From NCBI RefSeq assembly GCF_943788075.1, contig NZ_CALSOW010000005.1, forward strand, positions 1 to 64,000: a stretch of 64,000 nt of DNA, read 5' to 3'. Of this stretch, positions 18,741 through 29,434 are shown piece after piece. Position 1 is the stretch's first letter; each line of letters begins with the position of its first letter. Under the pieces are notes generated by a model. The model saw nothing but the letters and a program-made list of their open reading frames with translations. It did no database searches and was not told the origin of the DNA. This DNA is from an uncultured Candidatus Pelagibacter sp. Its GTDB lineage: Bacteria; Pseudomonadota; Alphaproteobacteria; Pelagibacterales; Pelagibacteraceae. The translations under genes were made by a program, and so were the position numbers.

Positions 18741-20197
18741 TAATTAATCGAAACTTCAAAGATTTTAAGTTTCGACATAGAAGCAAAAAAAATCAAATTA
18801 TTTACACTTCTAAAAAAGTCAAAAATGATGACGAGGTAATAAATTTAATTGATAATTTTTTAGTTGAAAAAAATAGCTTTATTTTTGAATCTGTTGAAAA
18901 GGGTAAGATAAAAGGTAGGTATACTATTTTTGGCAAAAATCCCGACAAAATCTGGGAATTTAATAACAAAAATTCTTATCTGACTAAAAATAAAAAAAAA
19001 ATTAAATTAAAAGATAAGCCTGAAAAATTAATAGAGAAGATAATTGAGGAGTTTAAATTTGAAACACCCAAAAAATTACCTAAGATTTGCTCTTTAATTT
19101 CAGGATATTTCTCATATGATTCTATTAGATATATAGAAAAAATCCCTAATAATTGTAAAAATGATCTTAATTTACCAGACGTTAGATTGCTTAGACCTAG
19201 AACTCTTGTAATTCATGATAATTTAAAAAAAGAAATATTTTATATTATTAATATTTTTAATGATGAAAAAATTGCTAATTATCAAAAGAAGTTCGATGAA
19301 ATAAAATCTGAACTTTTCAAACTTACAATTCAATCTACTTTAAAAAATTTATACAAATCAAAAAAAAATGTTGTTAAAGAAATTAAAGTTAAATCTAATA
19401 CAACAAAAAATAAATATCTAAACATGGTCAATAAAGCAAAAAAATATATTAAGTTAGGTGACATCTTTCAAGTGGTCTTAAGTCAAAGGTTTGAAGCAAA
19501 ACTTACAAAAAAACCTTTAGAAATTTATAAAAAATTAAGGGTCACAAACCCCTCTCCTTTTATGTTTTTCTTCAATTTTAATGATTTTCAAATAATTGGG
19601 GCTAGCCCTGAAATACTAGTAAGATTAAGAGACAACAAAATTACTGTAAGACCAATAGCTGGGACAAGACCTAGAGGAAAAACAAGAAAAGAGGATCTTT
19701 TCTACGAAAAAGATTTGTTAAAAGATAAAAAAGAATTATCAGAACATTTAATGCTTTTAGATTTAGGCAGAAATGATGCAGGTAAAGTTTCTAAAATTAA
19801 TTCTGTTAAAGTTACTGAAAGTTTTATTATAGAAAAATACTCTCATGTTATGCATATAGTTTCTAATGTAATAGGAATATATAATAAAAAATTTTCTAAG
19901 TTTAAATCATTATTGTCAGGTTTTCCAGCAGGTACAGTATCAGGAGCTCCAAAAATAAGAGCTATGGAAATTATTGATGAATTAGAAGCAACAAGGAGAA
20001 AAGTATATGCAGGTGGTATTGGATATTTTTCAGCTAATGGTGAATTTGATACTTGTATTGCATTAAGAACAGCAGTTGCAAAAAATAAAAAATTTTATGT
20101 TCAAGCAGGTGCTGGAATTGTTGCAGATAGCAAACCAATTAAAGAATATGAGGAAACGGTAAACAAGGCAAAAGCCTTAATTAATGCATTGAGATAA
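18737..20197 (+). CDS. trpE: Anthranilate synthase component I
   Basis: GDIFQVVLSQRFE, NPSPFMFFF, IAGTRPRGKTR, FPAGTVSGAPKIRAMEII. Confidence 0.97.
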   Translation: MIINRNFKDFKFRHRSKKNQIIYTSKKVKNDDEVINLIDNFLVEKNSFIFESVEKGKIKGRYTIFGKNPDKIWEFNNKNSYLTKNKKKIKLKDKPEKLIEKIIEEFKFETPKKLPKICSLISGYFSYDSIRYIEKIPNNCKNDLNLPDVRLLRPRTLVIHDNLKKEIFYIINIFNDEKIANYQKKFDEIKSELFKLTIQSTLKNLYKSKKNVVKEIKVKSNTTKNKYLNMVNKAKKYIKLGDIFQVVLSQRFEAKLTKKPLEIYKKLRVTNPSPFMFFFNFNDFQIIGASPEILVRLRDNKITVRPIAGTRPRGKTRKEDLFYEKDLLKDKKELSEHLMLLDLGRNDAGKVSKINSVKVTESFIIEKYSHVMHIVSNVIGIYNKKFSKFKSLLSGFPAGTVSGAPKIRAMEIIDELEATRRKVYAGGIGYFSANGEFDTCIALRTAVAKNKKFYVQAGAGIVADSKPIKEYEETVNKAKALINALR

Positions 20198-20763
20198 TGA
20201 AAATATTATTAATTGATAATTACGATAGTTTCACTTTCAACCTTTATCATTATTTATCATCATTAAAAACTAATGTAGATGTTGTTAGAAATGATAAAAT
20301 TACTTCAAAAGAAATTATAAAAAAAAAATATAATAAAATTGTAATTTCACCTGGACCTGGAAATCCAAATCAATCAGGAAATTGTTTGAATATTTTGAAA
20401 ACCTTATATAAAGATATTCCATTCCTTGGAGTATGCTTAGGACATCAAATTATTGGTCAGGTTTTTGGTTCAAAAATTGTTCAAGCAAAAAAATTAATGC
20501 ATGGAAAAACAAGTAAAATTCGATCTAAAAATATTGGAATTTTAAAGAACCTTCCCAAAACCTTTGAAGCCACAAGATATCATAGCCTAATTATTGATAA
20601 AAAATCATTATCTGAAAATCTAGAAATTACTGCTGAAACTGATGACGGATTAATCATGGGTGTTCAGCATAAAAAATATAATATTCATGGTGTACAATTC
20701 CATCCAGAAAGTATTAAAACTAAATTAGGAATTAAAATATTAAAGAACTTTGTGAATTATTAA
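20197..20763 (+). CDS. trpG: Anthranilate synthase component II (glutamine amidotransferase)
   Basis: LIDNYDSFTFNLYHYL, ISPGPGNP, GVCLGHQIIGQ, GVQFHPESI. Confidence 0.97.
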   Translation: MKILLIDNYDSFTFNLYHYLSSLKTNVDVVRNDKITSKEIIKKKYNKIVISPGPGNPNQSGNCLNILKTLYKDIPFLGVCLGHQIIGQVFGSKIVQAKKLMHGKTSKIRSKNIGILKNLPKTFEATRYHSLIIDKKSLSENLEITAETDDGLIMGVQHKKYNIHGVQFHPESIKTKLGIKILKNFVNY

Positions 20764-20766
20764 TTA

Positions 20767-21764
20767 ATGGAAACTAATTTTAGAAAAATTAAGACAAAAA
20801 GAAGATTTGACTTTTGAAGAAAGTAAATCTGCTTTTGAATTATTAATGACTGGCAAAGCTAATGAGGATGAAATTTATAATTTTCTAACTCTACTATCTG
20901 AAAAGGGTGAAGTTTCGGATGAAATTGCTGGTGGAGTTTATGTTCTTAGAGAAAAATCAAAAAGAGTAAATGTTGCTGATTGTATTGATACTTGTGGAAC
21001 AGGTGGTGATGGCATGAATACTCTTAAATATCTCTACTGCTTCAGCTTTACTATTGGCAAGTATGGGCACAAAAGTAGCTAAACACGGCAATAAAGCTGT
21101 GTCTTCAAAATGTGGCTCTGGGGACGTTCTGGAGGCTCTTAAAATTAAAATAAATCTTGAGCCAAATGATATTGAAAAAGAAATCTAATAATAATAATTT
21201 TGGTTTTATGTTTGCCCCAATATATCATAGTGCAATGAAATTTGTTGGTCCGGTCAGAAAAAAAATTGGTAAAAGAACTATTTTTAATATGATTGGTCCA
21301 TTAAGCAACCCTGCTTTAGTTGAAAGACAAGTTGTTGGAGTTTTTGATAAAAAATTACTTAAAAGTGTTTGCAGAAGGACTTAAAAATCTGAATATTAAA
21401 TTTGCATGGATTGTAAACAGTGAAGATGGTTTAGACGAAATTTCTCCTTACGCACAAACAAATGTAATTCAATTAAAAGATGGTATTATATCTGAAATTA
21501 TAATTGATCCAAAAACTCTTAATGTAAATGCAGATAGATTTGATAATCTAGTTGGTGATGATGCTGATTTTAATGCTGATAAAATGATTGAAATTTTTAA
21601 AGGTAAAGATAATGATTTTTCAAAAGCAGTTTGTTTAAATGCTGCAGCTGGTTTAATTGTTGGTGAAAAATTACATTGAATTTTCTGATGCCTATAATTA
21701 TGCTAGAGAATTTATCTTTACTGGTAAACCCTACTCACATTTAGAAAAAATACAAAATGTCTGA
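20767..21764 (+). CDS. trpD: Anthranilate phosphoribosyltransferase, interrupted by about six frameshifts
   Basis: Fragments in order: [21 protein letters not shown]..., [78 protein letters not shown]. Confidence 0.88.
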
Positions 21765-22556
21765 GAATATATTAAATAATATAATCATCAAAAAAAATTG
21801 AAAGAGTTGATAGCTCTAAAAAATTCAATAAATTTAGATTCTTTAAATGAAATATTGATAAAAATAATACTTTTATTGATTTTAAAGAAAAAATTCAAAA
21901 TAACATAATTCAAGATAAAATTTCAATAATTGCTGAAATTAAAAAAGCTAGTCCTTCAGCAGGTATAATTATAGATAGATTATGATCCTGTAGAAATTGC
22001 AAAAATTTATAACGAAAATAATGTAACTTGTCTTTCTGTACTAACTGAAGAAGATTTTTTTTTAGGAAAGTTTAATGCATATCAGCTAAAATTAAAAGCC
22101 AACATTTAAATTACCAATTTTATGTAAAGATTTTTTTATTGATAAATTTCAAATACCTTTTGCTAAAGAGTTATGGTGCTGATGCAATTTTAATTATTCT
22201 AGCTGGTGTGTCTGATGATTTGGCTAATGAACTTATATGAAGAAGCATTAAGATTTAACATGTCTGTTATTGTTGAAGTGCATACTGTAGAAGAGGCAGA
22301 AAAAGCTTTAAATTTTAAAGATGCTTTAATTGGAATTAACAATAGAAATTTAAAAACACTTAAAACTGATATAAATACAACCTACGATATTCATAATGTG
22401 CTTTTGAATCATCAAGGACCTTTAATTTCTGAGAGTGGAATTAAAACAAAAGATGAACTTTTGGATTTGAATAATAAAACTTCTATTAAAACTTTTTTAA
22501 TTGGTGAATCACTTTTAAAAAATTTGTCAGAAAATTCTATTTTCTCTGTTTTGTAG
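21757..22556 (+). CDS. trpC: Indole-3-glycerol-phosphate synthase, interrupted by multiple frameshifts
   Basis: Fragments across frames: ISIIAEIKKASPSAGII, DPVEIAKIYNENNVTCLSVLTEEDFFLG, KLPILCKDFFID, GADAILIILAGVSD, LIGINNRNLKTLKTD, LISESGIKT. Confidence 0.88.
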
Positions 22557-22606
22557 TTAAATTAACCCCTATTTTAACTAACTTTTTTACTATTGTTTAT
22601 TTATAA

Positions 22607-22621
22607 GAACTTTTATAGAAC
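22607..22621 (+). promoter_or_regulatory. Alphaproteobacterial LexA operator (SOS box) GAAC-N7-GAAC
   Basis: GAAC TTTTATA GAAC, 25 bp upstream of the lexA ATG at 22646. Confidence 0.85.
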
Positions 22622-22645
22622 ATTATTTGTACGATATTTGTTCTT

Positions 22646-23324
22646 ATGCTTACTAAAAAACAAAAAAACCTGCTTTTATTTATCAACAAGAAGTTGAGAA
22701 GCTCTGGAGTTTCACCCTCTTATGAGGAAATGAAACAATCACTTAATTTAAAGTCTAAATCAGGAATTCATAGATTAATTAGTGCCTTAGAAGAGAGAGG
22801 ATTTATTAAAAGATTAGCTCACAAAGCAAGAGCTTTAGAGGTGATTAAATTGCCAGAAACAGCATCTGCAAATGATATTTATAATAGTTTCTCACCTAGT
22901 GTAATTAAAGGTGGTTTGGATGAAGTTAATATTAATTCTGATGATATGGAAGTTCCTGTTCTTGGAAAAATAGCTGCTGGAACTCCAGTTGAAGCTATAC
23001 AAAATGAAGTGTCAAGAATTCCTTTGCCAAGCAATCTAGAAAAAAATGGTGATTATTTTGGATTAAAAGTTCAAGGTGACTCTATGATAGAAGCTGGCAT
23101 CAATGAAGGTGATACTGTAATTATTAAGAAGAACTGATACTGCTGATAATGGAAAAATTGTTGTAGCTTTAATTGATGAACATGAAGCTATGCTTAAAAG
23201 AATTCGTAAAAAAGGTAAAGTGGTTGCACTTGAAAGTGCTAATAGAAACTATGAAACTAAAATTTTTGGACCAGATAGAGTTAAAGTTCAAGGAGTTTTG
23301 GTATCTTTATATAGAAACTTCTAA
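22646..23324 (+). CDS. lexA: SOS repressor LexA; one frameshift at ~23130
   Basis: [68 protein letters not shown]; remainder [23 protein letters not shown]...[14 protein letters not shown] in another frame. Confidence 0.93.
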
Positions 23325-23346
23325 AAAAATAGTCTAAACATCACTG

Positions 23347-24753
23347 ATGTCAAAAGTAGCAACTAGATTTGCTCCCTCACCTACTGGAGCTCTTCATATT
23401 GGTGGTGTAAGAACTGCACTTTTTAATTGGTTATTTTCTAAAAACCAAAAAGGAACATTTCACCTTAGAATTGAGGATACTGATAAAGAAAGATCTAAAG
23501 ATGAGCATAAAATTCAAATTATTAAATCTTTAAAATGGCTTGGTATAGAGCATGATGGTGAGGAATATATCCAATCAACTAAAATTAAAGATCATGTAGA
23601 TGTTGCAAATGAACTTATTAGAAAATGGTAATGCTTATAAATGTTATTGTTCTAACTGAAGAAATTGAAGAACAAAAAAAAAGAGCTAGACAAAAAAAAC
23701 TTCCTTATATTTATAATAGAAAATGGAGAGATATGCCAGATTCTGAAGCTCCTAAAGATATAAAACCAGTAATAAGATTTAAAAGTAAAATAGAGGGATC
23801 AACAGTATTAAAAGATTTAGTTCAAGGTGATGTTGAAATTGACAATAATACAATTGAAGATTTCATAATTTTAAGAAACGATGGTACACCAACATATAAT
23901 TTATCTGCTACAGTCGATGATCATCAAATGAATATGACACACATTATTAGAGGAGATGATCATAAAATTAATACTTTCAAACAAATGCAAATTTATTTAG
24001 CTATGAATTGGGATTTGCCAAAATTTGCACATATACCCCTTATTCATACAATAGAAGGTAAAAAATTATCAAAAAGAGATAATGCATCAACATTAGATGA
24101 CTATTCTAAAATTGGCATAATGCCTGATGCTTTAAGAAATTATTTGCTTAGATTGGGTTGGTCTTTTGAGGATAAGGAAATATTTACTCTTGATGAAAGT
24201 ATTAGAACACTTTAACTTAGAAGGTATTGGCAAATCTCCTTCAAAACTAGATATGAGCAGAATTTTATCGATGAATGAGCATTATATTAAAAAATATTGA
24301 TGAAAATGATCTCTACAAGCATCTTGTAGAATATTGTGAAATTTATAAAGAAAAAATAAACCCAATAAAAGAAGCAAAAATTAAAATGATCATTATCTTT
24401 TCTTAAAAACAAAGCAAAAACTTTGGAAGATATTTATAATAATGCAAAATATATAATATCTAGATGAAATTAAATTTAATGATGAAGATTTAAAATTAAT
24501 AGATGAAAAGTCAAAAAACATTATAAAAGAATTTAATAACGATCTAACAGATATAAAATACTTGAATAAAGAAAGCCTTGAGCCAATTGTAAATGAACTA
24601 ATAAAGAAATATGAGACAAATTTCAAAGGAGTTGGTCAACCACTTAGAGTAGCCTTAACAGGTTCTAAATTTGGCCCAGGACTTTATGATATTATCATTT
24701 CGTTAGGTAAAGAAGAGGTTAAAAAAAGATTAGGAAGTAAGATACTTGTTTAA
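23347..24753 (+). CDS. gltX: Glutamyl-tRNA synthetase, interrupted by several frameshifts
   Basis: [49 protein letters not shown]-terminal [35 protein letters not shown]. Confidence 0.93.
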
Positions 24754-25865
24754 AATTAGAGCTGACTCATTTGATGAGGATGTTTTAGATCTAATACCAT
24801 CTAATGTGTCATTACAATTATTAGCTGTTTTTTTATTAAATCTGGATTTTTTAATAAATAAATTACAGAGTTAAAAATTTCCTTAGAATTACATTCTTTT
24901 TGCAATAATTCGGGAATTACTTCTTTATCATTAATAATGTTAATGATGTTAGCAAATTTGATATTTGCTAAAAATTTAAAAATCATAAAATTTAAAAAAC
25001 TTAACTTGTAGATTATTATTGAAGGTATATTTAAATTACAAATTTGCAATGAAACTGTCCCTGATTTAGAAACAGCAAAAACAGAATTAGATAATACTTT
25101 TAATTTAATATTTTCATCCGAAACTACGTCAATATTTTTTAAATTAGATTTTTTAATTTGGTCAGCCAAAAATTTCTTATTTTCATTCGTTGCGTGAAAA
25201 ATATAATCATAATTATAATTTTTTATATTCATTAACTTTATAAAATCTAACAGTATTGGCATTAAAACAGTAGTTTCAGATTTTCGACTGCCTGGAAATA
25301 TTGATATAATCATTCTATCTTTAGAAATCAAATTATTGGAGACAATCTTTACATTTTCTTTATCTTCTATCAATGGATGTCCTACAAAAGTAGTTTTAAT
25401 ATTTTCTTTATCAAAATATTCTTTTTCAAAACTAAATAATAAAAGCATATGATCTATAAATTTTTTAATTTTTTTAACTCTTTTTTTTCGCCAAACCCAA
25501 ACTTTAGGAGCAACATAGTGAACTGTTATTATCTTGTTATTTAACATTTTAACTCTTTCTGCCACTCTTAGTGTGAAGTCAGGACTATCCACGCTTAATA
25601 ATATATCAGGATCAAATTTTAGAATTTCATCGACTGTTTTACTGATTTTTTTTTTTATCTTAAAAATATTTAATAATACGCTGGTAAAACCAAGATATGT
25701 AATATCCTTTAAATCATAAATAGATCTTATACCCAAATTATTTAAATGTTCACCTCCAACAGATAAATATTCAATGTTAGGATTTTGAATTTTTAACTTT
25801 GTAATTATTGAAGAAGCTAATTTGTCTCCTGAGGGTTCTCCCGTTAATATAAAGATTTTTTTCAT
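24730..25865 (-). CDS. lpxB: Lipid-A-disaccharide synthase; frameshift near 24810
   Basis: FILTGEPSGDKLAS, VGGEHL, VHYVAPKVWVWRKKR, FVGHPLIED; alternate frame continues [27 protein letters not shown] to 24730. Confidence 0.92.
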
Positions 25866-26647
25866 AAAACCTTTATAAAAATTTTATTTTTATTTGCAAA
25901 ACTTATGCATTTATATTTGTCTAAAAATATATTGTGCATTGATTTTAAAACTATCCCCTTTAAACCAAATTTTTTACAATCTTTTAAAGTATTAAACCCA
26001 ATTGTTGGAAGGTCTAATCTTAAATCTTGTTTTGATTTAGGTAATTTTATTAATATTCCTTCGGTTTTTTTTTTTAATTTTGAAATCATTTTTTTAGTTC
26101 CCTGCCTGCCTTCTGTTGCTACTATATTATTCATCTTTAACAATAATTGCCTGAACATGATCTAAGCTATTTAAATCTTTAAAATATCTTATTCCTTTTT
26201 TAATTGAACTAACATCTCTTAAATTTGGTTTTATTTTTGAATAATTTCCAGATTTTAATGATAATTCAGGACTATAAAAGTTTGAACGAATAACTTTAAT
26301 TTTTTCATCGCTGAGAATTTTGATATTGTTTTTAAAATTGCTGCATCACCAAATTTAGCAGCCTTAAGGATACGTGGCATGTAATAAATACCTTTTAAAT
26401 CTAATCTTAATGTGGAAAAATTTGGCTTTAAAATTTTACCTGCAAATAATACTTCTTTGGCTTTTTTTTTATTAATTAAATCAATAATTTTTCCAAATTT
26501 TCCAATACTTATTCGAAATGAATTTTTATCTTTTTTAAAAATATTATTTTTCGATAAATCAATAATAAAATATTTTTTTTTTAATTTTTTAATTTTTTTA
26601 AGAATTATCTTTGGAAAATCAGTGTCCCCTAAAAATAATCCAATCAT
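25862..26647 (-). CDS. lpxI: LpxI-type UDP-2,3-diacylglucosamine pyrophosphatase (DUF1009); frameshifts in 26150-26330
   Basis: N-part MIGLFLGDTDFPKIILK...AKEVLFAGKILKPNFSTLRLDLKG; C-part ATEGRQGTKKMISK...LPKSKQDLRLDLPTIGFNTL. Confidence 0.85.
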
Positions 26648-26648
26648 C

Positions 26649-27431
26649 TTATTTTAAAAATGGAGTACAAATTGGTCTTTTTTTATCTTTTTGAAGAAAT
26701 CTTAAAATTTCGGTAACAAGGTCATTTTTTTTAAAATCATCAGATAAATTATTTAAATTTTCAGATAGATTTTCACTTTTAAAAATTTCCTTATAAGCAT
26801 TACTAAGTAAAGTAATATCTTGATTTGAAATATTATTTCTTCTAAGACCAATTAAGTTAATACCTTGAAGTATACTTCTATTTCCATGAACTAATCCGTA
26901 TGGTATTACATCTCTGATAACAGCACACATTCCACCAATCATAGCAAACTTACCTATCCTAATAAACTGATGAACTGCAGAGTTGCCACCAATAATCGCA
27001 TTATCATCAATATGAACATGTCCGCCAATCGCAACATTGTTAACAACAACAATATTATTACCGATAGTACAATCATGAGCAACATGCGACGAAACCATAA
27101 ATAAACAGTTATTGCCAATTTTTGTTAATCCAGAACCACCATTCGTACCCGGATTTATTGAAACGTATTCTCTTATTTTATTATTATCTCCAATTTCAAG
27201 ACAAGATTTTTCACCTTTAAATTTTAAATCTTGAGGCTCATTTCCAATAGATGCAAAAGGATAAATTTTATTATTTTTTCCAATTTTTGTATAGCCAGCA
27301 ATACTTACATGTGAATTAATATCTGTATCTTCTCCTATTTCTACATGTGGACCAATGATAGAGTATGGTCCAATTTTTGCACTAGAGGAAATTTTTGCTT
27401 TAGGATCTATAATTGCTGTTTTATGTATCAT
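26649..27431 (-). CDS. lpxA: UDP-N-acetylglucosamine acyltransferase
   Basis: Left-handed beta-helix hexapeptides; VSSHVAHDCTIGNNIVVVNNVAIGGHVHIDDNAIIGGNSAVHQF. Confidence 0.96.
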   Translation of the reverse strand: MIHKTAIIDPKAKISSSAKIGPYSIIGPHVEIGEDTDINSHVSIAGYTKIGKNNKIYPFASIGNEPQDLKFKGEKSCLEIGDNNKIREYVSINPGTNGGSGLTKIGNNCLFMVSSHVAHDCTIGNNIVVVNNVAIGGHVHIDDNAIIGGNSAVHQFIRIGKFAMIGGMCAVIRDVIPYGLVHGNRSILQGINLIGLRRNNISNQDITLLSNAYKEIFKSENLSENLNNLSDDFKKNDLVTEILRFLQKDKKRPICTPFLK

Positions 27432-28410
27432 TTATTTTCTTTCAAAAATTCTCTAATATTTTTAGCTGGGTAACCCATAACTTTAATATTATCAGGTATA
27501 TCTCTTATAACTCCGACTCCCACCTGCAATCTCAACATTATTACCAATTTTTAAATGTCCTGAAATTCCAACTTGCCCTCCAATTCTTACATTGCTACCA
27601 ATTGTGGAGCTTCCAGCAATTCCTACTTGACCAGCTATAATTGAATTTTCTCCAATTTTAACGTTATGAGCTATATGAATTTGATTATCTAAATACGTAT
27701 TTTTACCAATATGAGTATTTGACATTGAGCCCCTGTCTATAGTCGAACCACAACCAATTTCACAATTATCTTCAATTAAAACAACACCTATATGGGGATA
27801 TCTTAAATTTGATTTGTTATTTGGAAAAAAACCAAACCCATGTTTTCCAATAGTGCAATTATCAAGAACTTTAACATTTTTTTTAATTAAAGTATTTCTA
27901 ATGACTGTGTTTGAACCAATAGAACAGTTGTCACCAATAATAACATTTTTTTCAATAATCGTGTTATGTCCTATAGAACAATTTGAACCAATTGATAACA
28001 TTTTCACCAATTAATACATTTTTACCATACTTTACAAAATCGTTGAATTTAGTTTGATCAATTTCTTGAACAGTATCATCAAAACTATCCTCTATTGAAT
28101 CTGGATAGAATTTAGCTGTAATAATGGAGGTTGAAACTAAAACATTGTCTACTATTATTGGTTTACAGTTTTTAGGTAATTCTTTTTTTAAAATTTCTGT
28201 TGTTAAACAAAAAGTTGCTTTTGTATTATTTGCTACTGACTTGTATTTTTGTGAATGAAAAAATGTAATTTCATTTGATTGAGAGTTTTTCAAATCTTTA
28301 ATGTCATTAATAAATAAATCTTTGTTTATTTCTATATGATTTAGATTCAAATCTTTTAATATATCAACTAATTTAAAAGGACCGTGATTTTTAAAAAAAG
28401 GATTAACCAT
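27428..28410 (-). CDS. lpxD: UDP-3-O-(3-hydroxyacyl)glucosamine N-acyltransferase; frameshifts near 27520 and 28003
   Basis: N-part ORF 27964-28425, C-part 27492-28010 (GCGSTIDRGSMSNTHIGKNTYLDNQIHIAHNVKIGENSIIAGQVGIAGS); restored tail GVIRDIPDNIKVMGYPAKNIREFLKENK*. Confidence 0.9.
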
Positions 28411-28461
28411 GTTTGCTTTTAACAAAGCAAAATATAATAAGTTATCAACAATTATTGCTAT

Positions 28462-28908
28462 TTATTTCTTATCTACGATAGTAGCTGACCACATTGCATC
28501 AGCCATTTTTTTGTCATCCACAAAAGCTTCGCCTTTATATTTCCAAACTCTGCCGTGAGATCTTATGGCTTCAACTTTTAATAATAATTTGCAGTCAGGA
28601 ATGACAGGGCTTCTAAAACGAGCTTTTTCAACACCCATTAAAAAAACTAGTTTATTCTCGTATGTAGATTTGTCGATACCATGTGCTGTTAAAGCAGCAG
28701 CTGTTTGACCAAAAGCCTCAACGATAAGAACTCCTGGCATAACTGGTTGTCCAGGGAAATGTCCTTGAACAAAAAAACTATTCTTTTTAACATTAACTAT
28801 TCCAGTAGCAGAGGTTAATTTTTTGATATCATTAAGCTCATCAATTAATAGCATTGGATCTCTGTGAGGAAGTAAATTTTCGATTTCACTTTTATTTAAA
28901 TTTATCAT
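28462..28908 (-). CDS. fabZ: 3-hydroxyacyl-ACP dehydratase FabZ
   Basis: LPHRDPMLLIDEL, GHFPGQPVMPGVLIVEAFGQTAA. Confidence 0.96.
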   Translation of the reverse strand: MINLNKSEIENLLPHRDPMLLIDELNDIKKLTSATGIVNVKKNSFFVQGHFPGQPVMPGVLIVEAFGQTAAALTAHGIDKSTYENKLVFLMGVEKARFRSPVIPDCKLLLKVEAIRSHGRVWKYKGEAFVDDKKMADAMWSATIVDKK

Positions 28909-29430
28909 TTATTTTATGTCTATATTTTCAATTTTTTTATCAATTAGTGTAATCAAATTTTTTGTAATATCATAGTCTTTACTTGCAATAAAAATATTTT
29001 TTTTATCTAGCAAAATAGAAATTGAATTTTCTGTCATATAATTTTCAATTATTGGGTTTATCATTTTTATAAAGTTCAAAATATTTCTATTTCTTTTATC
29101 TTTAAATTCTTTAATTTCCTGAATTTTATTTTTTTTGTAACTTTGAAATTCAATTTGTAATGATTTTAATTCTTTATTTATTTCTTCATTGGTGATGAGG
29201 TTTTTTTTTGCTATTATTTTTTTTTCTTTATCTCTAAAGTTTTCATCGCTAATTTTAAATTTATCAATTTTTAATTTTTCCTCTTTTTTTAACTTTTCTA
29301 AAAGTGATTTGCCTGCAATAGAATTAGATAAGATATAGTCAATATCTACATATGAAGTTTTTACATCCGCTTTTAATGCATTAAATGATAGTAACGAAAG
29401 TATTAATATGAAAAAAAATTTTTTAAACAT
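28909..29430 (-). CDS. OmpH/Skp-like periplasmic chaperone
   Basis: Signal peptide plus VKTSYVDIDYILSNSIAGK and long coiled coil; between bamA and fabZ. Confidence 0.82.
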   Translation of the reverse strand: MFKKFFFILILSLLSFNALKADVKTSYVDIDYILSNSIAGKSLLEKLKKEEKLKIDKFKISDENFRDKEKKIIAKKNLITNEEINKELKSLQIEFQSYKKNKIQEIKEFKDKRNRNILNFIKMINPIIENYMTENSISILLDKKNIFIASKDYDITKNLITLIDKKIENIDIK

Positions 29431-29434
29431 TGAA

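Noticed and set aside
20767-28410. Real pseudogene island or programmed frameshifting across trp/lexA/gltX/lpx genes
   Set aside because: Frame breaks hit essential genes at random sites without slippery-site consistency, and the amino-acid sequence is preserved in alternate frames; local consensus error is far simpler.
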